Shown: positions 23,513-34,048 of the stretch, piece by piece
Layout of the letters: the number at the start of each line of letters is the position of its first letter
Position numbering within the stretch: the first letter of the stretch is position 1
Assembly: GCF_937616625.2 (NCBI RefSeq)
Contig: NC_065571.1
Coordinates: forward strand, 15,440,501 to 15,504,500
Length of the DNA stretch: 64,000 nucleotides
Reading direction: 5' to 3'
Source of the DNA: Mercurialis annua
Taxonomy: Eukaryota; Streptophyta; Magnoliopsida; Malpighiales; Euphorbiaceae
Program-made: the position numbers and the translations under genes
Notes under the pieces: model-generated
Told to the model about the DNA's origin: nothing
The model's input: the letters and a program-made list of their open reading frames with translations, nothing else
Database searches by the model: none

Positions 23513-23792
23513 TATAAAAATGTTATTTATTATAAAGAGCTATAATTAAAAATATCTACATTTTTATAATAAAATTGAATAATATCCGCATTTTATAATA
23601 AAATTTAATTTTTTAAATATTTATATAAAAAATAAAGACGAGCTTTAATCTTAATATTTTTACTAAATTCGAGTTCAAACTTTTGAAGAAAACACATTTG
23701 AGTTCAAATTAAATTTTAAATTTTGAAATCGAATTGAACTTAATTTTAAAAAATATTTTGACTTTACTTGACTTAATTACATTTCTAGTGTT
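23513..23792. other. AT-rich DNA left of the nested insertion
   Basis: No gene was seen. Before the LINE insertion this stretch would have joined directly to 49241 and lain upstream of the REX4-like gene. Confidence 0.5.
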
Positions 23793-23956
23793 AATTACTT
23801 ATTTGGATATTTGAAGGTGGGTTTATGGCTGGTTAGAGGGTCTGAGTTCAAAGGATGGTGAATTGGTAGTGATGATTTGTTGGAGGTTGTGGATTAATGG
23901 AATAATTTGGTGTGGGGGAAGAAGGGGAGTCTGTTGTAGTTATAATTAATTCAGTT

Positions 23957-24640
23957 GAACAAAGGATCACTTTCACCTCTGAATTTGCGTCAAAATATCA
24001 AAAAAGTCCAAAATTGGAAAACCGGATCACTTATACCCTGAACTTGTGTAAACCGGCTCAAAAAGGCCCCTTTGCTGACGTGGCGCCTTAATTGGAGAGT
24101 GAGATTAATAAAAATTACAATTAACTCTAATTAATCACACTTAAATATTAATTAACCATATAAATCTAATTAAATTAAAATTAAAAAATTAAATTTTTAG
24201 CATTTTAAAAAAAAATTCCTCACTTCAACAGATTGGCCGGAAATTTTTCCGGCCAATCTGTTGAAGAACAGACCCAACAGTGGGTCTGTTCTTGAAGAAC
24301 AGACCATAAAGGTTCTCCATTTTTTTTAGTTAATATTGATTTGATATATAAAGTTTTAAATAAAAAGGATTATTATTATTATTTTTAGTTATTTTGAGTT
24401 AAAAGAAATTTTTTTAAAAAAAAATAGGACTATTTTAAACCCTTTTACTATAAAAAACCACTTTGCCAACCAAACCACTATCCAAAACCGGAGAGTGTAC
24501 TTCACTTTCTAAGTTGAGAGTGGGGAGGGGGGTTTTTGACCAAAAATACACAAGTTCAGGTTATAAGTGATCCCATTTCTCAGCTTTGGACTTTTTTGAT
24601 ATTTTGACGCAAGTTCAGGGGTGAAAGTGATCCTTTGTTC
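23957..24640. mobile_element. MULE-type MITE 2, inserted in the LINE
   Basis: A 684-bp element. The ends GAACAAAGGATCACTTTCAC... are inverted repeats of about 95 bp. The 10-bp target duplication TAATTCAGTT lies at 23947-23956 and 24641-24650. The centre has a dyad TTGGCCGG...CCGGCCAA and GAACAGAC hairpins. It has no coding content. Its internal ATTTTTCCGG motif resembles that of MITE 1, although the TIRs differ. Confidence 0.9.
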
Positions 24641-24725
24641 TAATTCAGTTAGTCACTTGTTATTGGCTTGGCAGGCAGCTCGCAGAAAGAAGCAAGTTAT
24701 TTTAGAATCAAGAACAGAGAAAGGT

Positions 24726-24863
24726 TGAAGAAGATGAGAAATTCTCATTAAGAAATTAATGAAGTAACTACAGAGATATTTATACATGAATTCCACCTGT
24801 CTTATTCTCTCTAATAAGTTTATAACGGATATATTAAATAAACCGCTCCTAACTGACTTAACA
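24726..24863 (-). repeat. 3' LTR of the copia element
   Basis: 138 bp bounded by TG (plus strand TGAAGAAG) and CA (TTAACA). The minus strand has TATAAATA near 24780. The boundaries rest on TG/CA ends, coding context and LINE resumption, not on a second LTR. Confidence 0.6.
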
Positions 24864-24900
24864 AATTCCTAATTAACTAACTAATAAGATACTGATGTGT

Positions 24901-25863
24901 TTATGCTGAGCTAGCTGCCAACTTGGCTTCAGTTATTTGTAACTGATTCCTTGAGATGATCTTCAATATTTCTTGATCTAATATCCCCCCTAAAGTTGGG
25001 ATGTAGATATTAAGAAGACCCAGCTTGTCTGCAAAGTTTAGAAAAGAATGTGGTGGCAATGGTTTGGTGAAGAAGTATGCAATTTGTTGTTCTGAAGTTA
25101 TTGGAAATAGATGAATAAGACCTGATTGCAGCTTCTGTCTTACTATATGACAATCGATATCTATGTGTTTTGTTTGTGAGCAAGATGACATGCTGATTGG
25201 TTGTCACATTAAATTGAAGCTCGTGTTGCATTGTGAACTTGAAGATCTTTAAGTAAATACTCTAAGCATTGGATTGCACATGTCATATTGGCCAATTCTC
25301 TGTATTCTGCTTCAGAACTAATCTTGGACACTCTAGCTTATTTCTTTATTTTGCAAGAGATTAATGAAGTTCCAAGAAAAACAAGAAACATGCTATTGAT
25401 TTTCTTGTATCAGGGCAGTTAGCCCAATCTGAGTTTGAAAAAGCCTTCAATTGTTGACTTGCTTCTGTAGAGAAGAACAAACCTTGAGATGATGACTTCT
25501 TTATGTATCTTAGTATCCTTGATGTTGCTGAAAGTGCTTTTCTGTTGGACAGTCCAAGAATTGAGATAACTGTTGAACAGGAAAAGAGATGTTTGGTCTT
25601 GTGTTGCAGAGGTAAATGAGTTTACCTACCAACCTTCTGTATGCTTTAACATCTTTGTAAGTAAGACTATCATGCTTTATAAGCCTTGTTTCTGAAGTTA
25701 TTGGTGTCTTTGCTGGTTTAGATCCCAAAAAACCTATTTCAGTCAGTAAGTCTATAGCATACTTCTTTTGGCAAAGGTTGATTCCATCTGTTGACCTGGC
25801 CACTTCCGAACCAAAGAAATACTTTAGATTTCCAAGGTCTTTAATCTTGAATTCTTCATGGAG
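24901..25863 (-). pseudogene. Copia RT (C-terminal part) and RNase H remnant
   Basis: From 25863 down: LHEEFKIKDLGNLKYFFGSE continues the RT palm and thumb, then PAKTPITSETRL and RRLVGKLIYLCNTRPNI, then an RNase H with AEYRELANMTCAIQ-like residues. It ends in FTKPLPPHSF, the typical copia C-terminus. Frameshifts and stops interrupt it near 25240-25500. The N-terminal half of the same RT lies at 44133-44870, beyond the LARD insertion. Confidence 0.82.
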
Positions 25864-26200
25864 TGTAATACCCCGTATTTTATAAGCCATGTGTAAATTT
25901 TTTATTAGCCGGGAATACGTAAATTAAATTTAAGCGTAAATTTAATTTATAAGTATCCCTAAAAGTATATCGTTATAATAGAAGTTTAAAATTTAAATCG
26001 GGATTAAATTTTAATAAAGGGAAATAAACGGGACTAATAGAATAATAAATACGACTGGAGTCGTAAGATAAAAATATATTGATAATTAATATATCAATAT
26101 ACCACTCTAATCGGAGAGTTTAATATTTCGGACAAAACCCTGAAATTAAAATATCAAAAATCGGAAGTCTCGACGTGTTATTAACGACTATAAGTTAAGA

Positions 26201-27073
26201 TATATATATAAGCACGGATGGGGGGGACAGGCAAATTTACTGAATAATCCTTTTCAGTTTACTACTAAATAAAGGTTAGTCATTAACTAATTAGTTATTT
26301 AATTAATCATAATTGTATTAAAATACTAATTAGAATAGGTAGCTAAATTATCTACAATTTAGTTTTTAGTATGTAAAAAATAACTAAATTGTCTCCAAAT
26401 TAGTAGGAATACCTATCTTTTAGTTTGATTGAACTATAAAATTAAAATACTGTATTTGATCAATATATTATTATTTAAATTTCTATCTTATTATTTTTAA
26501 AGATATTATTAATAAAATTAAGTTAATTATCTAATTATGGTTATTATGGGGACATGCAAATTTACTTAATAATCCTTTTAAATTTACTACTAAATAAAAA
26601 TTTTATAATCATTAACTAATTAGTTATTTAATTAATCACTATTATAATTAAAGTCCTAATTAGAATAGGTAGCTAAATTATCTCCAATTTAGTTTTTAGT
26701 ATGTAAAAAATAACTAAATTGTCTCCAAATTAGTAGGAATACCTATCTTTTAGTTTGATTGAACTACAAAATTAAAATACTGCATGTGCTCTATATAATA
26801 TTATTTATATTTCTATCTTATTATTTTTAAGGATATTATTAATAAAATTAAGTTAATTATTTAATTATAATAATTATAAAACCAAAAGAAGAATAAATTC
26901 AGTATGGAAAAAAAATTAATAACCGAATATATTATATTTACTTTTACAAAAAATCTTAACTAATTTAATATTAATTATAAATAAAAAATTGATATAATTA
27001 TAATAAATTTACTAATATGTTCATTGACGAGTTACGTTACGAGCCACGTGCATGGCACGTAATGCGAAACTAG
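26201..27073 (+). mobile_element. Helitron-like insert in the LARD LTR
   Basis: About 870 bp absent from the 3' LTR. The right end has a hairpin ACGTGC-ATG-GCACGT (27046-27060), nine bases, then CTAG and T (27070-27074), the 3' signature of Helitrons. The left end reads TATATATATAAGCACGG and lacks the expected TC. It has no target duplication and no coding content. Two copies of a 324-bp unit (GGGACA.GCAAATTTACT... at 26224 and 26548) fill most of it. Confidence 0.5.
26224..26880 (+). repeat. 324-bp tandem duplication inside the insert
   Basis: Two units starting GGGACAGGCAAATTTACT and GGGACATGCAAATTTACT, 324 bp apart, with scattered differences, each continuing through ACCTATCTTTTAGTTTGATT. 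Confidence 0.8.
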
Positions 27074-27208
27074 TATATATAAATGTATATATATATAATA
27101 ATAAAAAAAAGATGATAAGAAGGAAGGGAAGCGGTTTGGCGTGGAGGGAAAGGATGTAAAAATGCTTCCTTTAATCCCTAAATTTTTTCTTTAATTAGTT
27201 TTAATTAT

Positions 27209-27801
27209 TGATGGATACCGAATCCTACTGAAAGTATAATGGAGCCGAGTTGCAGGAGATCCACTCTCAGGCGACACCGGACTCCCCCTGAAGACCGAAA
27301 GATATGAAGGAGATGCCGAATCTCTAAGATTCGGTAATACACTAATAAAGACCGAATCCCACATGATCCGCCGAGAGCGCGTCAGGTCCGGGATTCGGGT
27401 AAACGACTAAGTATGGAAATATTGTCCTATTAGGACACAAACACTACATATGGAAGGATAAGCTCTACTTTAGGAAGATAAGACTATTTAGGAAGACGTT
27501 CCTAAATAGGATTCTTATCAGATTAAGGTAGATCCCGACAAATCAGGAGAATCTCTACGATACTGCCGAATCCCTACAAAGTAGGATTCACCTGCCTAAT
27601 ACAACTCTACTAGGTATATTCGACTACTATAAAAGGAGCACGAGGTATGCCTAGAATCACAATTACATTCATATACTCAAAACGCTGCTCAAAGCTCTAA
27701 ACTGACTTTAGCATCGGAGAGTTAATCGGACAACCACCGTCCGGTTAGCTTCTACCCTGTTTTGCAGGTTCACTCACCGGTTCAGAAGGCAGACTCCATC
27801 A
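27209..27801 (+). repeat. 5' LTR of gag-only element
   Basis: 593 bp, TGATGG...CCATCA. The TATA box TATAAAAGG is at 27628-27636. It looks identical to the copy at 33456-34048 when read side by side. Confidence 0.95.
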
Positions 27802-27803
27802 AT

Positions 27804-27821
27804 TGGCGCCGTCTGTGGGAA
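27804..27821 (+). promoter_or_regulatory. Primer binding site of gag-only element
   Basis: TGGCGCCGTCTGTGGGA two bases after the LTR end. The position and the TGG start fit a tRNA primer site. The matching tRNA was not identified with confidence. It differs from the tRNA-Arg site of the Tat element. Confidence 0.65.
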
Positions 27822-27876
27822 AAGCTTAACTAAACTTCAAAAGAAGGAGCTTTTCTGAACTCAAATACAAATCTCA

Positions 27877-30366
27877 TTGAAGAAGATGACTTCTGAAAGA
27901 GTAAACCTGAAAGACAAACAACCAATGGACCCAAAAAGCACTCCGGAGATAATCAACGTGACGGAAGACGGGCTTCACAACTCCGGGGAAAAAAGCAACA
28001 CCGGAGGGCCCTCTTTCTCAACACCCCAGTACCAAACTAATCCGATAAGAGGAAGCATCCCAATTGCTTTCAATCTAGGCACTGAAGAACGAGCACCAAA
28101 TGCAGCAGCACAAGATTCACACAACGAAATGCTGAAGAAGATACTGGAATCTGTACAGGCAAATCTTGACAGATTGGCTAGCGAAGCCAAAAGAACAAAC
28201 GACAGGCACGAAGAAACTATGAAAATCCTAAGGGAAAACTTCAGCCCTACAGCTCCCAGAAGAAGAGAAAGAACAGAAAATGCAAACCCAGGCCGACGAG
28301 AGGCAAGGGCAGAAAACAATAAAAGCAAGGAACCCCGAACCAGAGGGAACGGAGAAAGAAACGAAGCAAGAAACCAGCGAGAAAATAGAACCAGCAACGA
28401 GGAAAGTCCGAACGGAGACAAATCTAACGAGGAATCACCGGAGACACCCAGAAATGAGCACAACCAGGAGGACGCCCGGAGCGGTCTGAATTCAAAGAGA
28501 GACGAACGAAGGGAGAAGGAAAAAGAAGACGCCCCGCCAAGGAGTAAGCGACAGGAAAGAGATGCAGGGAAAGAGCAAACTAAGAAAAAACACCAAGAAG
28601 GAGAGGGCGAATCGTCAGAGACACCCCAAAAAAGCAAAGCCACATATGTGGTGGAAGAAGATTTAGAAGAGAAGATCGCCAAAGCGCTCAAAAAACTAAA
28701 ATCTGAAGAATTGGATATAGACGACCTCAGGTTGAAAGGATCACCCCTCTCGCCCGAGATCATGGAGGAAACTATCCCGCACAGCATGAAGTTGCCGATC
28801 CTGCCAATTTTCAATGGGGAAGGAGACCCCCGAGACCATACCTCTAGGTTCACAGCGACCATGGGGCTACTCAGCGTATCGGACGCCATCCTCTGCAGGG
28901 TTTTCCCTACCACACTCACGGGCACAGCCCAGAGATGGTATAACAAATTAAAACCGGGCTCGATCAAAAGCTTCGCTTCGCTTTCAACAGAGTTCCTTAA
29001 CAGATATCTCACAAACATCCCAGCTAATACCACTACCAGTATCCTGAGAGCCTGCATCCAAGAAGAAGGAGAAACCCTGCGGAGCTACATCGAACGATTC
29101 AACAAGCAAGCTATGAAGATAGACAACCTGAACGTCGACATGGCGACAGAAGCATTGCGAGAAGGGACGCGATTCGGAAAGCTGGTGGACAAGTTGCTAG
29201 TCAATAAACCCACAACTTTCTCGAACCTAATGGGCATAGCCCAGAAATACTTCGAGTTAGACGAAGGGCGAAGGGCGATTCGCGGAAAGGAAGCAAAAGG
29301 AAAAGAATCGAAAGAGAGATCCAGAGAAAAAACCAAGTCCAAACCTGATGACAGGAGAGGAAGACCCGAAGAAAGCAGACGATTCGCCCCCCAGACAAGA
29401 TATGAATCGAGATACGATCCCAGAGATGACGAGAATAACTTCACTCCGCTAAACACCAGCCGAACCAATGTCCTCATGTGGATCAAAGAAAACGTCAAAA
29501 ACGTGGTATGGCCACCAAAGATGAAAGCAGAGATAAGAGACACTAGAAAGTACTGCAAATTTCACGACGATTACGGACATGAAACGGATACCTGCAGGGA
29601 CTTGAAGGTCGAGATCGAAAGAATGATCGACACAGGCGAGCTGAGGAAATTTGTGGCCCGAAAAGAGAAGAGCAATGACAAGGGAGAAAAAAGAAATAGA
29701 GAAGACAAGCCGAAAGAAAAGGAAGACGAGCGCCCATCCAAAATTCTGGGAACCATACACATGATTAACGGTGGAGGGCATAGCAGCTCCACGATCAGGA
29801 GGAAGCAAAGGAAGGAAGTAATGAACATACGAGAAACTCACATGCCGCCAGTGATCTTCGATGTAGAAGATTATGAACACGTCAAAGCACCCCACAACGA
29901 TGCTTTGGTAGTGACTACCATCATTGAAAATTGGAACATGGAGCGGATCCTAATCGACGAAGGAAGCGCGGTAAACCTGATGACAAACGCAGCATACAAA
30001 ATGCTGGGAGGAACAGCGTCAAGGCTACGCCGAGTCCCAATTCCGCTATCAGGACTCGGCGGCCCCTCCATCACTCCACTGGGAGCAGTCACCTTGGAAG
30101 TAATAATCGGCCCAGAAAGAGGAATAAATAAGAAAATCATGTCACTATTCAACATAGTGGACATGGAACTGACATACAATGCCATCCTAGGAAGGCCTTT
30201 CCTCCATGATTCGGCAGCAGTAACCAGCATAAGAGCGTTGGCAATGAAAGTACCAACCGAAAAGGGAGTAGTGACGCTGAGAGGAGACCAAGGAATAGCC
30301 AAGAAGTGCTATGACGAGTCAGTGGTGGATCTCCAAGAAAACAAGACCGAAAAGAAGGAAGAATAG
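27877..30366 (+). CDS. gag: Gag with protease-like tail
   Basis: Intact 829-aa frame. Residues 1-290 are a highly charged Arg/Glu/Lys-rich region. The Retrotrans_gag core is at ~300-470 (LPIFNGEGDPRDHTSRF, TAQRWYNKLKPGSI, FLNRYL and LRSYIERFNKQ). A CKFHDDYGHETDTC zinc-knuckle-like motif lies near 560. The C-terminal ~150 residues resemble a retropepsin: ILIDEGSAVNLM near 690, with Glu where Thr/Ser/Asn normally follows the catalytic Asp, and NAILGRPFLHD near 770. The frame stops 12 codons after TEKKEE-type acidic residues, with no pol following. Gag could package RNAs of this element. Intactness with identical LTRs suggests recent activity. Confidence 0.88.
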   Translation: MKKMTSERVNLKDKQPMDPKSTPEIINVTEDGLHNSGEKSNTGGPSFSTPQYQTNPIRGSIPIAFNLGTEERAPNAAAQDSHNEMLKKILESVQANLDRLASEAKRTNDRHEETMKILRENFSPTAPRRRERTENANPGRREARAENNKSKEPRTRGNGERNEARNQRENRTSNEESPNGDKSNEESPETPRNEHNQEDARSGLNSKRDERREKEKEDAPPRSKRQERDAGKEQTKKKHQEGEGESSETPQKSKATYVVEEDLEEKIAKALKKLKSEELDIDDLRLKGSPLSPEIMEETIPHSMKLPILPIFNGEGDPRDHTSRFTATMGLLSVSDAILCRVFPTTLTGTAQRWYNKLKPGSIKSFASLSTEFLNRYLTNIPANTTTSILRACIQEEGETLRSYIERFNKQAMKIDNLNVDMATEALREGTRFGKLVDKLLVNKPTTFSNLMGIAQKYFELDEGRRAIRGKEAKGKESKERSREKTKSKPDDRRGRPEESRRFAPQTRYESRYDPRDDENNFTPLNTSRTNVLMWIKENVKNVVWPPKMKAEIRDTRKYCKFHDDYGHETDTCRDLKVEIERMIDTGELRKFVARKEKSNDKGEKRNREDKPKEKEDERPSKILGTIHMINGGGHSSSTIRRKQRKEVMNIRETHMPPVIFDVEDYEHVKAPHNDALVVTTIIENWNMERILIDEGSAVNLMTNAAYKMLGGTASRLRRVPIPLSGLGGPSITPLGAVTLEVIIGPERGINKKIMSLFNIVDMELTYNAILGRPFLHDSAAVTSIRALAMKVPTEKGVVTLRGDQGIAKKCYDESVVDLQENKTEKKEE

Positions 30367-30589
30367 GAATGAAAAACGACCCATCATCGGTAACGACTTT
30401 CCGTCTTACCAGATGGCGTCAAATCTATCTTTAATGTTTTGTATGCCATCTTTTTATCAATAAAAATTCAATTTCGCTACCATCTGATTAGCCAGACGAA
30501 CCAATAAAGAAATAAAAATCAAGAACAGCCACGAATGATTAAATCAAAGACGAAAGAAGAAAAAATAAATTAAAGATCAAATTCAAGAA

Positions 30590-30840
30590 AAGCTAAAAGC
30601 CAAGAAAATGAGTTTAAATTAACTCAAGGCAAAATCGCCGAACTAGGCAAATCGCCACGAAAGGCTAAGAGCCAAGAAAATGAGTTTAAATTAACTCAAA
30701 GCAAAATCGCCGAACCAGGCAAATCGCCACAAAAGGCTAAAAATGAGTTTAGATTAACTCAGAAAAGGCAAATCGCCAAAAAAGAGTTTAGATTAACTCG
30801 AAACAAAAACAAAAATAAAAAGAGTTTAGATTAACTCTAC
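30590..30840 (+). repeat. Short tandem repeats after gag
   Basis: Two full units of about 70 bp and shortened ones, sharing GAGTTTA(A/G)ATTAACTC and GCAAATCGCCA words. Non-coding spacer between gag and the convergent antisense gene. The stretch 30367-31008 has no other content. Confidence 0.75.
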
Positions 30841-31008
30841 AAAAAGTAACGCCAAGAACAGGGTTTAGAATAACCCTCGAGGCAAGACAAGTACATAAAA
30901 ATAAGGCGAAAGCACATTTCGAAGAAACACGAAGAAAATATATTCATAAATTGCGAATTACAAAAAGCAAAATTAGTACATCAGCAAATACAATCAAAAG
31001 ATAAACTA

Positions 31009-32158
31009 CTAGACACGGTCTTTAGACATCTTGACAAGAAGATCACGAGCGATGGCTTGGGGATCCAACCCGTTAACCCCAGAAAGATCAATATCAGGAT
31101 TTTGCTCTAGAAGCTTCCTCCCAATTGCAAGACGATACTCGCTTATCAAAGCAGAGTAAAAAGCTTTCGTATCTAGCAGACGGATATGAAGACTCTCAAC
31201 CTCCGATCTTAGACTGTCCCTCTCCCCACCAACGAGGGAATTGATTCGAATGAGCTCCTCAATCTCTTGAGTCAAGTCATCAGTTTTCTTCTCGATCACT
31301 TTAACTTGGCGATCATTAATCGCATCCTGCGCCTTAAGCTGCGCCATAAGGGAATCATGCTCTTCCAAAGAAGCCTTCAATTTGGCCCTTTCAGACTCGG
31401 AAGTCGCCAAAAGAGAGGACAGACGCTCAACCTCCTCCTCGGCACACTGTCGGCGGTCGTTCAATACCAGAACAGATTGAAGAGCCTACAAGCACCAAAA
31501 ATAAACAAATAAGGAAACAATTGAATACAAAAAACATATAATATTCAAGAAAGAAAGCACTTACAGAGAAACCATGAAAACAAGCCAGATCGGAAAGCTC
31601 CTGACCCGGCCTACCACAAAACCACGTAACATCATCAGGAATCGCCAAAGTCCGGATATATTCCGCTAGCACTCTAGGATTCAGCAAACTGGCAGGATCC
31701 TGACCTTCGACCCACTGCACCAAATCTGGAGCAGAAGAAGAGTCTCCAGGAAAATTCTCCCTCGATGGAGAACCATCGCCAACTCGACGCCTCTTCCTAG
31801 ACGGAGAATCCGGGTCTCGACCCTGAGGAATCTCTCCCGAATCAGCAACAACCAACCCCTCTGAAGTCACACCCCCAACTCCCCCAGAAACGGCAAATGA
31901 TGCTAGAGGGGGAAGTGGCGACGGAACCGCCTCGTCACCTACTGGATCAGCCGAGTCATCATCATCATCATCATCATCATTTACAACAATAACCTCAGGC
32001 AACGCTATCTCGGCGGGAGCTAGGGGGATATCAACAGGAGCCCCATCCACGACAATGTCGCCAGGAACAATGTTGGCGATAGGAACGTCAGGACCACCCA
32101 TCGGAACGTCCAAATCTACTTGAAATCCGGAAAGGAAATCGTCAGAAGAAGAAGACAT
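31009..32158 (-). CDS. Antisense coiled-coil protein of the gag-only element
   Basis: Two exons, 32158-31565 and 31485-31009, with a GT-AG intron of 79 bp, give 356 aa in frame. The first exon starts MSSSSDDFLSG, has a run of eight Asp coded by a GAT repeat (near 31960-31980), Pro-rich segments and a basic SRKRRRVGDG patch likely to be a nuclear signal. The second exon is a strong coiled coil (AEEEVERLSSLLATSESERA and onwards). This resembles the C-terminal parts of plant proteins annotated as putative gypsy-type transposon proteins; the assignment is from memory. It is transcribed against gag. It may be the 3' part of one gene with the ORF at 32174-32917. Confidence 0.65.
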
Positions 32159-32173
32159 CCTACAAAAGAAACA

Positions 32174-32917
32174 TTAAAAAGAACTTAAGCAAATTAATAT
32201 ACCTTGAACAAAAGAGTAGCAAAGATCCGCCAAGCCTCGAGGAGGATCCTCCAAAGGAAACCATCGACTCCGAAGATGACTATTGACCAAGACATCTAGA
32301 ATGGGACGCGATACAATACTACAGGAAGATATGTCAAAAGCAAGTTTTGACTCGGATAAACTTAAAGGAGACGGACAGCTCCGAACTTGATGAGAAGAAA
32401 AACCATCCGAAAAATGAAGAAAAGCAAATTTATGGTAAACAATAAAGAAACGCCTTCGCCAGCGACTGGTTAGGCAAGGAAGATAAATACGAGATCGCCC
32501 TTCCCTGCCAAGGGCGAAAACGAAGCAACCATCACACTTCCTAAAGTCTACAAAATGATATAACACTTTGAGAGAAGGGGCACAGCCCCGGAGCCTACAT
32601 GCCTCCGAAAAGGCGAGCACTACTTTAATCGTACCAGGGTAAAGTTGCCCCAGAGCAACCTTTAAATCCCTACACACTTCTACTAAAAATGAATCTAAAG
32701 GAAACCTAAGACCAGCAGAAAATTGCTCTTCGAAGAGAACCGCCCTACAAGAAGATCCTGGAGAATCGGACGCAGCCATATCGGCACCGGGCAATATTAC
32801 CCTATAATCAAAAGGAAAGCTATACTTAAAATAGATATCTAAGACTTCATCCCTACGAAGCTTTGATCGGGTAAAAGCCATAGCAGCGCATGCATCTTCC
32901 ACTCGACTAAGAGGCAT
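32174..32917 (-). CDS. Antisense upstream ORF of the gag-only element
   Basis: From ATG 32917 (MPLSRVEDACAAMAF) the frame runs 247 codons to TAA 32176-32174. It contains PFDYRVILPGADMA, EEQFSAGLRFPLDSFLVEV and LGQLYPGTIKVVLAF, the style of plant gypsy-associated transposon proteins whose N-terminal domain has PF...FL.......L..L.P. A predicted 5' UTR intron 33103-32919 ends one base before the start codon. A further downstream splice to the next ORF is doubtful, since only about 43 bp separate donor and acceptor and the phases disagree. The two ORFs are therefore two genes, or one gene with an indel. Confidence 0.55.
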   Translation of the reverse strand: MPLSRVEDACAAMAFTRSKLRRDEVLDIYFKYSFPFDYRVILPGADMAASDSPGSSCRAVLFEEQFSAGLRFPLDSFLVEVCRDLKVALGQLYPGTIKVVLAFSEACRLRGCAPSLKVLYHFVDFRKCDGCFVFALGREGRSRIYLPCLTSRWRRRFFIVYHKFAFLHFSDGFSSHQVRSCPSPLSLSESKLAFDISSCSIVSRPILDVLVNSHLRSRWFPLEDPPRGLADLCYSFVQGILICLSSF

Positions 32918-33440
32918 CCTAGAACAGGAAATCACAAACATAAACACAGAATAAGGATCAAACAAAAAATATATTGAAGAACACGTTGAAGAACACATCG
33001 AAGAACACCAAGTACAGAAAAGGAATTTCCAGAATATAAATCATGGAGAATACATACAAAGAAGAAAGCCATATTAACATCCAAACGACGAAAGAAAACA
33101 TACCTGAAAAATCTGGAGGAAACAAGTCACGAAGAATCAAATAATCAAACAAAGAGCGAAAAGGAAATAGCTGCAAGAAATAAGAGTAAATTCGAAAAGT
33201 AAGTAAGAGGGAAGAGAAGAAATGCAAAGAGATTAAATACAAAAGGTTTTTGAATCATTAACCGTTGAATCATCAAATGCCGACACGTGGCAACACAGAA
33301 TCTTACTGAAGAAGAAACGTCACCCACAAACATATGAAACGACTCGCCCGGAATACAAAACGACTCGCCCGTATAAAAGAACTCAGCTCCAAAAGAGCTA
33401 AAATCCACTAAGGCATAAATGCCAAACTACTTCAGCTCAC
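32918..33440 (-). other. Leader region of the antisense gene
   Basis: The minus strand contains a UTR intron 33103-32919 (GTATGT...TTCTAG) and a leader exon upstream. CT-rich segments suggest 5' UTR. The promoter would lie here or in the adjoining LTR. No long ORF is supported. Confidence 0.45.
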
Positions 33441-33455
33441 TTGTGGGGGGGCTAA
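33441..33455 (+). promoter_or_regulatory. Polypurine tract of gag-only element
   Basis: TTGTGGGGGGGCTAA directly before the 3' LTR. Confidence 0.75.
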
Positions 33456-34048
33456 TGATGGATACCGAATCCTACTGAAAGTATAATGGAGCCGAGTTGC
33501 AGGAGATCCACTCTCAGGCGACACCGGACTCCCCCTGAAGACCGAAAGATATGAAGGAGATGCCGAATCTCTAAGATTCGGTAATACACTAATAAAGACC
33601 GAATCCCACATGATCCGCCGAGAGCGCGTCAGGTCCGGGATTCGGGTAAACGACTAAGTATGGAAATATTGTCCTATTAGGACACAAACACTACATATGG
33701 AAGGATAAGCTCTACTTTAGGAAGATAAGACTATTTAGGAAGACGTTCCTAAATAGGATTCTTATCAGATTAAGGTAGATCCCGACAAATCAGGAGAATC
33801 TCTACGATACTGCCGAATCCCTACAAAGTAGGATTCACCTGCCTAATACAACTCTACTAGGTATATTCGACTACTATAAAAGGAGCACGAGGTATGCCTA
33901 GAATCACAATTACATTCATATACTCAAAACGCTGCTCAAAGCTCTAAACTGACTTTAGCATCGGAGAGTTAATCGGACAACCACCGTCCGGTTAGCTTCT
34001 ACCCTGTTTTGCAGGTTCACTCACCGGTTCAGAAGGCAGACTCCATCA
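33456..34048 (+). repeat. 3' LTR of gag-only element
   Basis: 593 bp with no difference from the 5' LTR seen. Flanked on the right by the ATTAT duplication. Confidence 0.95.

Larger units (their letters stand above)
27209..34048 (+). mobile_element. Gag-only LTR retrotransposon with antisense gene (TR-GAG type)
   Basis: A 6840-bp element with 593-bp LTRs that look identical. They begin TGATGGATACC and end GACTCCATCA, with the 5-bp duplication ATTAT at 27204-27208 and 34049-34053. The empty site in the LARD 3' LTR (TTTTAATTATAAACT near 41360) confirms the borders. Sense coding is one gag-protease-like ORF. RT, RNase H and integrase are absent. Two antisense ORFs lie between it and the 3' LTR. 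With LTRs this similar, it is the youngest insertion in the window and must have used enzymes of another element. Confidence 0.93.

Noticed and set aside
27975..29558. Long minus-strand ORFs (360 and 157 aa) opposite gag
   Set aside because: Shadows of the Arg/Glu-rich gag frame; Ser/Leu/Phe-rich composition is what antisense of such a sequence gives.
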